From assembly GCA_050260775.1 (NCBI GenBank), contig JBLNCP010000028.1, positions 90,912-154,911 on the forward strand: a stretch of 64,000 nucleotides of DNA, given 5' to 3'. This stretch comes from CALABS01 sp050260775 (GTDB lineage Bacteria > Pseudomonadota > Alphaproteobacteria > Rhodospirillales > Magnetospirillaceae). A program made the position numbers and the translations under genes. Positions within the stretch are counted from its first letter, which is position 1, and the number at the start of each line of letters is the position of its first letter. The notes below the pieces were generated by a model. The model searched no databases and was not told where the DNA came from. It was given only the letters and a program-made list of their open reading frames with translations. Positions 8,576 through 16,749 of the stretch are shown piece after piece.

Positions 8576-9907
8576 ATGACCGTCACCGTCCGCTTCGCCC
8601 CCAGTCCGACCGGCCTGCTGCACGTCGGCAACGCCCGCGTCGCGCTGATCAACTGGCTGTTCGCCAAGGCGCATGGCGGCTATTTCATTCTGCGCTACGA
8701 CGATACCGATGCCGAACGGTCCAAGGCGGAATACGTCGACGCCATCGCCGCGGACCTGCGCTGGCTGGGGCTGGAATGGGACCGCAAGGCCTTCCAGTCG
8801 AAGCGGCTGGCCCGCTACCAGGAGGCGGCCGAGCGGCTCAAGGCGGACGGCCGTCTCTACGCCTGCTACGAGACGCCCGAGGAGCTGGAGTTCAAGCGCA
8901 AGCGCCAGCTCGCGCGCGGCCAGCCGCCGGTGTACGACCGCGCCGCCCTCAAGCTGAGCGCCGCCGAGGTGCGCAAGTTCGAGGAGGAGGGACGGCGCCC
9001 GCACTGGCGCTTCCGTCTCGAAGACGTCTGCGAGCGCTGGGACGACCTGGTGCGCGGCGACAGTCACATCGACTGTTCCAGCCTGTCGGATCCGGTGCTC
9101 ATCCGCGGCGACGGCACGTTCCTCTACACCCTGCCCAGCGTGGTCGACGATATCGACATGGGCATCAGCCACGTCATCCGTGGCGAGGACCACGTCACCA
9201 ATACCGGCCCGCAGATCGCGCTGTTCCGCGCCCTGGGGGCGCCGCCGCCGGCCTTCGGGCATCTGCCGCTGATGACCGACATCTCGGGGGCCGGCCTGTC
9301 CAAGCGCCTGGGGTCGCTGTCCTTGGGCGAGATGCGGGCCGAAGGCGTCGAGCCGATGGCGCTGGTCAGCCTGCTGGCCAAGCTCGGCACCTCGGACGCG
9401 ATCGAGGTGCGCCCGACGCTCGATGCCCTGATCGACGAGTTCGACATCCGCCATTTCTCGCGGGCCACCCCCAAGTTCGATCCCAACGAGCTGCAGCACC
9501 TCAATTCGCGGCTGCTGCACTCGCTGTCGTGGGACGAGGTCAAGGACCGGCTGGGGCTGGCCGAGGCCGGCCCGGACTTCTGGGAGGCGGTGCGCCCCAA
9601 CCTGGCCCACCTGGCCGAGGCCCGCGCATGGTGGACGGTGGTCGCCGGGCCGGTCGCGCCGGTGATCGAAGATCCGGAGTTCACCACGGCCGCCGCCGCC
9701 CTGCTGCCGGCCGAGCCGTGGGACCTGTCCACCTGGGGCGCCTTCACCGAGGCGGTGAAGCAGGCGACGGGACGCAAGGGCAAGGCGCTGTTCCACCCGC
9801 TGCGCCTGGCCCTGACCGGCCGCGAGCATGGACCCGAGCTCAAGACTCTGCTACCTCTGATCGGCCGCGAGCGGGCCGCCCGCCGGCTGGCTGGTGAGAG
9901 TGCGTGA
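8576..9907 (+). CDS. gltX: Glutamyl-tRNA synthetase, short alphaproteobacterial type
   Basis: A class I aminoacyl-tRNA synthetase. The HIGH motif is HVGN (16-19, in PTGLLHVGNAR) and the KMSKS equivalent is LSKRL (241-245). At 443 residues, with YDDTDAERSKAEY and GLSKRLGSLSLGEM, it resembles the shorter of the two GluRS types of alphaproteobacteria, one of which charges tRNA-Gln with Glu for later amidation by GatCAB (known for the group; assignment to that role here is inference). No zinc-finger cysteine cluster was seen. cysS follows on the same strand after a different repeat family. Confidence 0.94.
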   Translation: MTVTVRFAPSPTGLLHVGNARVALINWLFAKAHGGYFILRYDDTDAERSKAEYVDAIAADLRWLGLEWDRKAFQSKRLARYQEAAERLKADGRLYACYETPEELEFKRKRQLARGQPPVYDRAALKLSAAEVRKFEEEGRRPHWRFRLEDVCERWDDLVRGDSHIDCSSLSDPVLIRGDGTFLYTLPSVVDDIDMGISHVIRGEDHVTNTGPQIALFRALGAPPPAFGHLPLMTDISGAGLSKRLGSLSLGEMRAEGVEPMALVSLLAKLGTSDAIEVRPTLDALIDEFDIRHFSRATPKFDPNELQHLNSRLLHSLSWDEVKDRLGLAEAGPDFWEAVRPNLAHLAEARAWWTVVAGPVAPVIEDPEFTTAAAALLPAEPWDLSTWGAFTEAVKQATGRKGKALFHPLRLALTGREHGPELKTLLPLIGRERAARRLAGESA

Positions 9908-9918
9908 CGTCCGACGCC

Positions 9919-10003
9919 CGTCATTCCCGCGCAGGCGGGAATCCATCGGGCCATCGGATGGAAGGCGCCGGTTCTGGACCCCCGCCTTCGCGGGGGTAAC
10001 GGT
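9919..10003. repeat. R2 inverted repeat between gltX and cysS
   Basis: Carries CGTCATTCCCGC with the small hairpin CCCGCGCAGGCGGG, and at the other end the hairpin CCCCCGCCTTCGCGGGGG followed by TAACG. This is a different family from R1, of the kind commonly scattered between genes in proteobacteria. It leaves only about 18 bp before the cysS start. Confidence 0.75.
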
Positions 10004-10021
10004 TTTCTGAGAGATGACGAC

Positions 10022-11401
10022 ATGCCGCTGGTTCTCTACAACACGCTGACCCGCCGCAAGGAGGCGTTCGAGCCGCTCAAGCCCGACCATGTCGGCATGT
10101 ACGTGTGCGGCCCCACCGTCTACGACCGCGCCCATATCGGCAACGCGCGCCCCGTCATCGTCTTCGACGTGCTCTACCGGCTGCTGCAGCGCCTCTACCC
10201 GTCGGTCACCTACGTCCGCAACATCACCGACGTGGACGACAAGATCAACCAGCGCTCCAAGGATTCGGGCGAGCCCATCGAGGCCATCACCGCCCGCACC
10301 ACCCGGATGTTCCACGAGGACATCGCCGAGCTGAACGCGCTGCCGCCGACCATCGAGCCGCGCGCCACCGCCCACATCGCCCAGATGATCGCCATGATCG
10401 AGCGGCTGATCGACAAGGACCACGCCTACGCCGCCGAGGGCCACGTGCTGTTCGCCGTGCCCAGCATGTCCGATTACGGCATGCTGTCGCGCCGCTCCAT
10501 GGACGAGATGATCGCCGGCGCCCGCGTCGAGGTCGCCCCCTACAAGCGCAATCCCGCCGACTTCGTGCTGTGGAAGCCGTCGTCCCCCGACCTGCCGGGT
10601 TGGGACTCCCCGTGGGGCCGCGGCCGTCCCGGCTGGCACATCGAGTGCTCGGCCATGTCGGGCCAGTATCTCGGCCAGACCTTCGACATCCATGGCGGCG
10701 GCCAGGATCTGGTGTTCCCCCATCACGAGAACGAGATCGCCCAGAGTGTGTGCGCCAACGGCGCCCCCTTCGCCCGCACCTGGCTGCACAACGGCTACCT
10801 GATGGTCGAAGGCGAGAAGATGTCGAAATCCCTCGGCAACTTCTTCACCGTGCGCGAGCTGCTCGACCAGGCCCCGGGCGAAGCCATCCGCCTGTGCATG
10901 CTGTCGACCCATTATCACCAGCCGTTCGACTGGACCGCCGAGGGGCTTAAGCAGGCCCGCGCCACCCTCGACCGCCTGTACACCGCCCTGCGCGGTGTGG
11001 CCGACGTGCCGGCGGCCGAGGCCGAGGTGCCGATCGAGGTGATGGCGGCGCTCGAGGACGACCTCAACACTCCGCTCGCCATCGCGCACTTGCATGAACT
11101 GGCCACCGCGCTGAACAAGGCGGCGACCTCGGCGGAGAAGGCCAAGGCCAAGGCGGCGCTGCTGGCCTCCGGCGAGGTCCTTGGCGTGCTGCGCCAGGAT
11201 CCGGAAAGCTGGTTCCGCTGGCAGCCGGCGGGAGCGGGCGAAGGGCTTGGCGAAGCCGAGATCGCGGCGCTGATCCAGGCCCGGACCGATGCCCGCAAGA
11301 ACCGGGACTTCGCCGAGGCCGACCGCATCCGCAAGGAACTCGCCGACAAGGGAGTGGTGCTGGAGGACGGGCCGCAGGGCACCACCTGGAAGAGGGCCTG
11401 A
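10022..11401 (+). CDS. cysS: Cysteinyl-tRNA synthetase
   Basis: A class I aminoacyl-tRNA synthetase. The zinc and substrate Cys29 precedes the HIGH motif (HIGN at 38-41 in CGPTVYDRAHIGNARP). The second zinc-ligand region reads GWHIECSAMS and HHENEIAQS, and KMSKS is intact at 266-270. The 459-residue length and C-terminal helical anticodon domain ending in ADRIRKELADKGVVLEDGP are standard. The membrane protein gene starts 2 nt after the stop codon. Confidence 0.97.
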   Translation: MPLVLYNTLTRRKEAFEPLKPDHVGMYVCGPTVYDRAHIGNARPVIVFDVLYRLLQRLYPSVTYVRNITDVDDKINQRSKDSGEPIEAITARTTRMFHEDIAELNALPPTIEPRATAHIAQMIAMIERLIDKDHAYAAEGHVLFAVPSMSDYGMLSRRSMDEMIAGARVEVAPYKRNPADFVLWKPSSPDLPGWDSPWGRGRPGWHIECSAMSGQYLGQTFDIHGGGQDLVFPHHENEIAQSVCANGAPFARTWLHNGYLMVEGEKMSKSLGNFFTVRELLDQAPGEAIRLCMLSTHYHQPFDWTAEGLKQARATLDRLYTALRGVADVPAAEAEVPIEVMAALEDDLNTPLAIAHLHELATALNKAATSAEKAKAKAALLASGEVLGVLRQDPESWFRWQPAGAGEGLGEAEIAALIQARTDARKNRDFAEADRIRKELADKGVVLEDGPQGTTWKRA

Positions 11402-11403
11402 CC

Positions 11404-12897
11404 TTGGACCTGTCCGGGCGACCCCGTCTGCGTCTCGCCTGGCATGCGCTCCTGGTCCTGGGCGTCGCGCTACTTTTGATGGCGCCGGCCCTGTGGAACG
11501 GCTACCCGCTGATCTATTTCGACAGCGAAGATTACGTGGAGATGTCCTTCACGTGGACCCCGATCGTCTATCGCATCATGGGGTACGCGACCTTCGTGTC
11601 GCTGGCCAAGCCGTTCGGCACCCTGTGGGCGGTGGTGTGGATCCAGGCGCTCATGATGGCGTGGCTGCTGCGCGAAGCGGTCTGGGCCTTCATCAGCCGC
11701 TGGCGGCCGCACATGTACGTCATCCTGGCGCTGGCGCTGGCGCTCTTGACCGGGTTGCCGTGGGTGACCTCGCAGGTCATGGCCGACGTGTTCGCCGGCA
11801 TGGCGGTCCTCGGCTTCGCGGTGCTGGCCTTCGGCGATGTCCTGCCGCGCTGGCGCCGTCTGGTCATCGTGCCCATGGTGGCGGTCTCGCTCGGGGTCCA
11901 CATGTCCCATGTGGCGGTGGGGCTGGGGCTCGTGCTGTCGATCCTGGTTGTTTGGCTGGCGGCGCGCTGGCTGCGCCGCATGCCGCGGCCGCGGCTGGCC
12001 CTGCCGATCCTGGCGGTGGCGCTCGGAACCCTCTCGGTTCCGGCCGTGCACTGGCTGGCCACCGGCCGGGCCTTCTTCAGCGAATCGGGGCAGGTCCTCC
12101 AGCTGGCGCTGTTTGTTCAGGACGGCTTGGCCAAGAAGTATCTGGACGAGGTCTGTCCCGCCGGCGCCCAGCTCAAGATGTGCGATCACAAGGACGAGCT
12201 GCCCTGGACCGCCGACGAGTTCCTGTGGGGTGCCAGCCCCTTCGACGAGATGGGCGGCTGGAAGGCGATGCACGACGAGGCCAGCGTCATCGTCAAGGGC
12301 GCCATCCGCCTGTTCCCGCTCGACGTGGCCCGCGCCATGGTCAACAACACGCTGATGCAGCTCGACCTGATCGGGGTCGGCGAGGACCTGGTGCCGATGA
12401 CCTGGCACTTCGTCAAGACCGAGCTGAAGCGCTATCCCGGCGATTTCCGCGCCTTCCGCTTCGCCCGCCAGCAGCGGCGCGAAGGCATCCGCTTCGACGA
12501 GATCAACCGCCTGCAGGTGCCGGTGGCCCAGGCCGCCGAGGTGGCCCTGATCGTGCTCACCTTCTTCGCCTGGCGCCGCCGCGACCGCATCTCGGTTGGG
12601 CTGTCGATCGTGGTGCTGCTCGCCCTGCTGGGCAACGCCTTCGTCTGCGGCGCGCTGTCCAATCCCCACGACCGCTACCAGAACCGCCTGGTCTGGCTGG
12701 CGTTGTTCGCCGCCGCGGTGTCGGCGGTGCGCCTCGACCAGCGCTTCACCATCCGGCGCCCGCCGCTACGGCTGCCGTTGCGCGAACACCACCAACCCGA
12801 TCCCGAACCGGATCAGCCGCCCTTGGACGGCAACTTGCGGCCGATCCAGTCCGAGACGGTGTCGGGCAGGCAGGCGGCCAGCCAGGACAGCGCATAG
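11404..12897 (+). CDS. Polytopic membrane protein, GT-C-glycosyltransferase-like topology, function unknown
   Basis: A 497-residue protein with about nine or ten hydrophobic segments, starting with LAWHALLVLGVALLLMAPALW and ending near residue 460. A large soluble loop with several Cys residues (EVCPAGAQLKMCDHKDE) sits in the middle. An acidic motif straight after the first membrane segment (YFDSEDYVE) recalls the first extracytoplasmic loop of GT-C fold transferases, but no firm family match can be made. The start is TTG 11404 because AGAGG of the cysS 3' end lies about 10 nt upstream and no usable ATG precedes the first membrane helix. The hydrophilic tail (QPDPEPDQPPLDGN) overlaps the convergent dehydrogenase gene by 85 bp, so the real stop region may be a read-through accretion. 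Confidence 0.75.
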   Translation: MDLSGRPRLRLAWHALLVLGVALLLMAPALWNGYPLIYFDSEDYVEMSFTWTPIVYRIMGYATFVSLAKPFGTLWAVVWIQALMMAWLLREAVWAFISRWRPHMYVILALALALLTGLPWVTSQVMADVFAGMAVLGFAVLAFGDVLPRWRRLVIVPMVAVSLGVHMSHVAVGLGLVLSILVVWLAARWLRRMPRPRLALPILAVALGTLSVPAVHWLATGRAFFSESGQVLQLALFVQDGLAKKYLDEVCPAGAQLKMCDHKDELPWTADEFLWGASPFDEMGGWKAMHDEASVIVKGAIRLFPLDVARAMVNNTLMQLDLIGVGEDLVPMTWHFVKTELKRYPGDFRAFRFARQQRREGIRFDEINRLQVPVAQAAEVALIVLTFFAWRRRDRISVGLSIVVLLALLGNAFVCGALSNPHDRYQNRLVWLALFAAAVSAVRLDQRFTIRRPPLRLPLREHHQPDPEPDQPPLDGNLRPIQSETVSGRQAASQDSA

Positions 12898-13568
12898 AGC
12901 CGCCGCGGGAACGCGATGCGGCCCCTGCCGGCCGCGATGCCCGCCACCATGATCCGCGCCGCTTGGTCGGCATCCATCAGGAACGGCATGGGGAAGTCGT
13001 TCACCGCCGTCATGCGCGAGCGCACGAAGCCGGGGCAGATCACCGACACGGTGATGCCTTCGCGGGACAGCCATCCGCGCAGGCCCTCGCCCCACACCCT
13101 GACCGCCGCCTTCGAGGCGCAGTAGGCGGGCGCGCCGGGAAAGCCCCGGAACGAGGCGAGCGAACTCATGATGGCGATGCGGCCGCTGCGGCGCCGGCGC
13201 ATGGCGGCGATGGCCGGCCACACCGTGTTCTTCACTCCGTCGACGTTGACCGCGAAGATGGCGCGGGCCTGCTCGGCAGTCTCGCCGCCGCCGCCGGTCC
13301 CGGCCGAGATGCCGGCATTGGCGATCACCAGGTCGAGCGGCCGGACGGCATCGCATTCTGCGATCCACGCCTCCATGTCGGCACGGTCGGTGACGCACAG
13401 CACCCGTGGGCGGGCATCGGCGCCGCGCTGGCGGCAGGCGGCGGCCGCCGCCTCCAGCCGCCCGGCGTCGCGTCCCGACAGGAACAGGGTCGTGCCCGGG
13501 CGGGCATAGGCCAGTGCCAGCGCTTCGCCCAGCCCCGACGAGGCGCCCGTGATGAGGATGCTGCTCAC
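12813..13568 (-). CDS. Short-chain dehydrogenase/reductase
   Basis: A classical 251-residue SDR. The cofactor motif TGASSGLG is at 7-14, NAG at 84-86, and the catalytic Ser136-Tyr149-Lys153 are in IAIMSSLAS and AYCASK. The absence of an acidic residue and presence of SGRDAGRLE after strand beta-2 suggests NADP(H) preference (inference). The C-terminal extension (RRLYALSWLAACLPDTVSDWIG) contains a short amphipathic or membrane-associating stretch, as in lipid-oriented SDRs. Its 3' end overlaps the membrane protein gene on the other strand. The substrate is not indicated by context. Confidence 0.88.
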   Translation of the reverse strand: MSSILITGASSGLGEALALAYARPGTTLFLSGRDAGRLEAAAAACRQRGADARPRVLCVTDRADMEAWIAECDAVRPLDLVIANAGISAGTGGGGETAEQARAIFAVNVDGVKNTVWPAIAAMRRRRSGRIAIMSSLASFRGFPGAPAYCASKAAVRVWGEGLRGWLSREGITVSVICPGFVRSRMTAVNDFPMPFLMDADQAARIMVAGIAAGRGRIAFPRRLYALSWLAACLPDTVSDWIGRKLPSKGG

Positions 13569-13644
13569 GACAGGATCATCCCCTTCCCCCGGCTTGGCCG
13601 GGGGGGCGCAGGGGTGGGGGCTCCTGGTCCCGCCACGGCCACCG

Positions 13645-13989
13645 TCATTCCTGTTCCGCCAGCAGCGCCTTCAGCGGACCGACCAGGGGCGGCAGGTCGT
13701 TCTGGGCGGCGTCCAGGATGATGGCGGGGTCGACCGAGTGGTATTCGTGGACCAGGATGTTGCGCATGTCGCCGATGCGTGACCACGGGATCGCCGGGTG
13801 GCGCTGGGTGACGTGGAAGGGGATGCGCTTGCAGGCCTCGCCCAGGATCTCCAGGTTGCGGATCACCGCGTCCTGGGTAATGTCGCTGGCGAGGAAGTCC
13901 CTGGTGGTCATGCCGTCGACATAGCGGTCGATGCGTTCGATGGCCTCCAGCATGTCCTCTACGCGGACCCGCCAATCCTTGTTGCTCAC
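13645..13989 (-). CDS. hepT: HepT-family toxin (HEPN RNase) of a type VII toxin-antitoxin pair
   Basis: A 114-residue HEPN-domain protein. The RX4HXY motif that defines the toxic RNase and its modification site is intact: Arg76, His81, Tyr83 in MRNILVHEYH. In characterised pairs the cognate MNT antitoxin adds AMP to the Tyr of this motif. The start is GTG 13989, overlapping the antitoxin stop as GTGA, so translation is coupled to the upstream MNT gene. The antitoxin-first order is as in known hepT/MNT loci. Upstream in-frame ATG 14025 lies inside the antitoxin gene and is less likely. Confidence 0.92.
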   Translation of the reverse strand: MSNKDWRVRVEDMLEAIERIDRYVDGMTTRDFLASDITQDAVIRNLEILGEACKRIPFHVTQRHPAIPWSRIGDMRNILVHEYHSVDPAIILDAAQNDLPPLVGPLKALLAEQE

Positions 13990-14429
13990 AGGTCGCACGC
14001 TCCCTCGCCGAAGATCGGCAGGCATTCCTTGAGGATGCGGGCCTTGAGCCTCGGCTTGATGTTGCCGCTGGTGATGAGGTCGACCGGGCGGCCGAGCAGG
14101 CCTTCCAGCGCGTGCTTGAGCTCCACGTAGCGGAACAGACCGCCGGGCTGGCCGGGATGGAACTCCACCATCAGGTCGACGTCCGACATGGGCCGGGCCT
14201 CGTCGCGCACCACCGAGCCGAACAGCGAGGCCGACTTGACGCCGAAGCGCTCGAACAGGTCCTGGCGCGAGCGCAACCGGCCAACCACTTCGTCCCGCAG
14301 CGCCGGGGGGCGCTGGTGGGCGATGCGGTTGGCATAGGTGCGGACGGCATCCACCTTGTCGGCCGGCACCCGGACCGTGACTTCGACGACGGTGGGATGG
14401 CCGCGCAACGGCCCGCGTCTTTCCTTCAT
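13986..14429 (-). CDS. mntA: MNT-family antitoxin (minimal nucleotidyltransferase)
   Basis: A 147-residue nucleotidyltransferase-fold protein. The signature GSX10DXD is exact: Gly71-Ser72 and Asp83, Asp85 in LFGSVV...SDVDLMVEF. It is longer than typical 100-140 residue MNTs because of an N-terminal ~60-residue extension (TVVEVTVRVPADKVDAVRTY followed by ANRIA), which resembles a small DNA- or partner-binding segment. ATG 14429 is chosen; the frame is open to 14546 but the additional residues are poor. It is the first gene of the toxin-antitoxin operon and divergent from yicC. Confidence 0.9.
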   Translation of the reverse strand: MKERRGPLRGHPTVVEVTVRVPADKVDAVRTYANRIAHQRPPALRDEVVGRLRSRQDLFERFGVKSASLFGSVVRDEARPMSDVDLMVEFHPGQPGGLFRYVELKHALEGLLGRPVDLITSGNIKPRLKARILKECLPIFGEGACDL

Positions 14430-14529
14430 GCTCAGAAGGATAGCGGCGCGCCCCCGTCTTAGGAAGGACGGTTGTTGCCTCAGGCGCGGCCGGCTATAAC
14501 CGAGGCCACCATTGTTCGGAGGATTGCGC

Positions 14530-15426
14530 GTGTCCGTCGCCAGCATGACCGGCTATGCCCGCGCCGAAGGGCGCGATTCCCAGGTGTCCTGGGTGTGGGA
14601 GGCGAAAAGCGTCAACGGTCGTGGCCTCGAATTGCGCTGCCGGCTGCCCAGCGGCCATGACGGGCTGGAGCCGGTGGCGCGCGACGCCGCGGCCAAGCGC
14701 CTCAAGCGCGGCAACGTCCAACTGTCGCTGAACGTGACCCGGGTGGTCGAGACGCCGCCGATGCGCGTCAACACCGGCCTTCTGACCCAGATCGTCACCC
14801 TGGTCGACCAACTGGCCCCGCATCATCCCGGCATCGCCCCGGCCCGGTGGGACGGCCTGCTGGCCGTCAAGGGCGTGCTGGAGCCGATGGAGGCCGAGGA
14901 GGAGGACGCCGAGGCGGTGCGCAAGGCGCGCGAGGCGGCGATGACCGTCTCGCTGCAGCAGGCGCTGGACGCCCTGGCCGACATGCGGCTGGCGGAAGGG
15001 AAGCGCCTGCAGCAGGTGCTGCTCGGGCAGCTCGACGAGATCGCCCAACTGGCGGAGCGTGCCGGCGAGACGGCGTCGCTGCGCCCGGAGGCGGTCAAGG
15101 AGCGCCTTCGGGCCCAGGTCGCGGCCGTGCTCGAGGCCGCTCCCGCCCTCCACGAGGACCGGGTCGCCCAGGAGGTGGCGCTGATCGCCGTCAAGGCCGA
15201 CATCCGCGAGGAACTCGACCGCCTGCGCGCCCATGTCGGCGCCGCCCGCGACCTGATCGCCGCCGGGGGGGCGGTGGGACGCAAGCTCGACTTCCTGTCG
15301 CAGGAATTCAACCGCGAGGCCAACACCCTGTGCTCCAAGTCGTCCGACGTGGAGCTCACCCGGATCGGCCTCGACCTCAAGGCGGTCATCGACCAGTTCC
15401 GCGAGCAGGTCCAGAACATCGAATAG
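14530..15426 (+). CDS. yicC: YicC/YloC-family endoribonuclease
   Basis: A 298-residue protein with the family start SVASMTGYARAEG, the N-terminal YicC domain (motif VNGRGLELRCRLP) and the C-terminal DUF1732 domain ending KLDFLSQEFNREANTLCSKS then the DLKAVIDQFREQVQNIE tail. YicC relatives are metal-dependent endoribonucleases involved in RNA decay (known). GTG 14530 is the start because GGAGG lies 8 nt upstream; the family usually begins at the Met of MTGYAR six codons later. It sits 13 bp upstream of gmk, a conserved yicC-gmk pair in alphaproteobacteria. Confidence 0.93.
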   Translation: MSVASMTGYARAEGRDSQVSWVWEAKSVNGRGLELRCRLPSGHDGLEPVARDAAAKRLKRGNVQLSLNVTRVVETPPMRVNTGLLTQIVTLVDQLAPHHPGIAPARWDGLLAVKGVLEPMEAEEEDAEAVRKAREAAMTVSLQQALDALADMRLAEGKRLQQVLLGQLDEIAQLAERAGETASLRPEAVKERLRAQVAAVLEAAPALHEDRVAQEVALIAVKADIREELDRLRAHVGAARDLIAAGGAVGRKLDFLSQEFNREANTLCSKSSDVELTRIGLDLKAVIDQFREQVQNIE

Positions 15427-15439
15427 GGGGAAGCCGTCC

Positions 15440-16090
15440 ATGTCCCATCCGCCCGCCAACTTGCCTACGGTGTCGCGCCGCGGCCTGATGCTGGTGATGT
15501 CGTCGCCGTCGGGAGCCGGGAAGACCACCATTTCCCGCGCCCTGCTGCAGCGCGATCCGTACATCGCCATGTCGGTGTCGGCCACCACCCGGGCGCCGCG
15601 CCCCGGCGAGGTCGACGGCAAGGATTATCACTTCGTGGCGGTGGAGAAGTTCCAGGGCATGGTCGAGGCCAAGCAGTTCCTGGAACACGCCCGCGTCTTC
15701 GACAACTACTACGGTACGCCGCGCGGGCCGGTGGAGGATGCGCTGAGCTCGGGCCGCGACGTGCTGTTCGACATCGACTGGCAGGGCACCCAGCAGCTGC
15801 GCCAGAACGCCCGCGACGACCTGGTGGCGGTGTTCATCCTGCCGCCTTCGGTGGCCGAGCTGGAGCGCCGCCTGCGCTCGCGCGCCCAGGATACCGACGA
15901 GGTGGTCCGCAAGCGCATGGCCAAGGCCGGCGACGAGATGAGCCACTGGCCGGAATACGACTACATCATCGTCAACACCGACGTGGAACGCTCCATCGCC
16001 CAGGTCCAATCGATCCTGGAGGCCGAGCGCCTGAAGCGCGAGCGTCAGGTCGGCATGCATGACTTCGTCACCGGCCTGCGCGGCCAATAG
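15440..16090 (+). CDS. gmk: Guanylate kinase
   Basis: Phosphorylates GMP to GDP with ATP. The P-loop SPSGAGKTT is at residues 22-30, and the GMP-binding region reads VSATTRAPRPGEVDGKDYHF and ARVFDNYYGTPRGPV. The DIDWQGTQQLR segment and lid RRLRSRAQDTDEVVRKRM are typical. Length 216 is normal with a slightly extended N-terminus. It probably forms an operon with yicC. Confidence 0.97.
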   Translation: MSHPPANLPTVSRRGLMLVMSSPSGAGKTTISRALLQRDPYIAMSVSATTRAPRPGEVDGKDYHFVAVEKFQGMVEAKQFLEHARVFDNYYGTPRGPVEDALSSGRDVLFDIDWQGTQQLRQNARDDLVAVFILPPSVAELERRLRSRAQDTDEVVRKRMAKAGDEMSHWPEYDYIIVNTDVERSIAQVQSILEAERLKRERQVGMHDFVTGLRGQ

Positions 16091-16149
16091 TTGGCTTTGA
16101 CCGCGGCAGAGCACAGCGGCTACCATTCGGCATGACCAGGGGGACCGGC

Positions 16150-16674
16150 ATGGACATCAAGGACCATATTCGCGGCATTCCGGACTTTCCCAAGCCGGGC
16201 ATCCTGTTCTACGACATCTCGACCCTGCTGGCGCATCCGGATGCGTGGCAGGTGGCCATGGGGCGTCTGGCGCGGGCGGTCCGGGACTTCCATCCCGATG
16301 TGCTGGCCGGCGTCGAATCCCGCGGTTTCCTGGTGGCGGCGCCGCTGGCGCTCAAGCTCGGCTGCGGCTTCATCATGCTGCGCAAGAAGGGCAAGCTGCC
16401 GGGAGGGACCATCCGCCACGACTACTCGCTGGAATACGGCACCGATTCGATCGAGATCCAGCAGGATGCGGTCAAGCCCGGCCAGCGGGTGGTGATCCTC
16501 GACGACCTGTTGGCAACCGGCGGGACCATGGCGGCGGGGGTGGAGCTCCTGCGCAAGGTCGGCGCCGAGGTGACCGGCGCCGCCTCCATCATCGAGTTGA
16601 ACTTCCTGCCCGGGCGCCAGCGCCTGCAGGACATGAAGGTCCCGTTCACCAGCCTGGTATCCTACGACGAGTGA
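16150..16674 (+). CDS. apt: Adenine phosphoribosyltransferase
   Basis: Purine salvage: adenine plus PRPP to AMP. The 174-residue protein starts MDIKDHIRGIPDFPKPGILFYD, the typical APT N-terminus, and has the PRPP-binding motif VVILDDLLATGGT at about 114-126. The ATG at 16150 is preceded by AGGGGGAC; the upstream in-frame ATG 16132 adds six residues and lacks a ribosome site. It stands alone between gmk and a sensor kinase. Confidence 0.96.
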   Translation: MDIKDHIRGIPDFPKPGILFYDISTLLAHPDAWQVAMGRLARAVRDFHPDVLAGVESRGFLVAAPLALKLGCGFIMLRKKGKLPGGTIRHDYSLEYGTDSIEIQQDAVKPGQRVVILDDLLATGGTMAAGVELLRKVGAEVTGAASIIELNFLPGRQRLQDMKVPFTSLVSYDE

Positions 16675-16749
16675 TCAGGGTGGCGCGGTTGGGGGCGTGC
16701 TGAGCATCTGAAAGTCGCCACGGGGGGCGCAGGACCGGACAGGGCGGGA

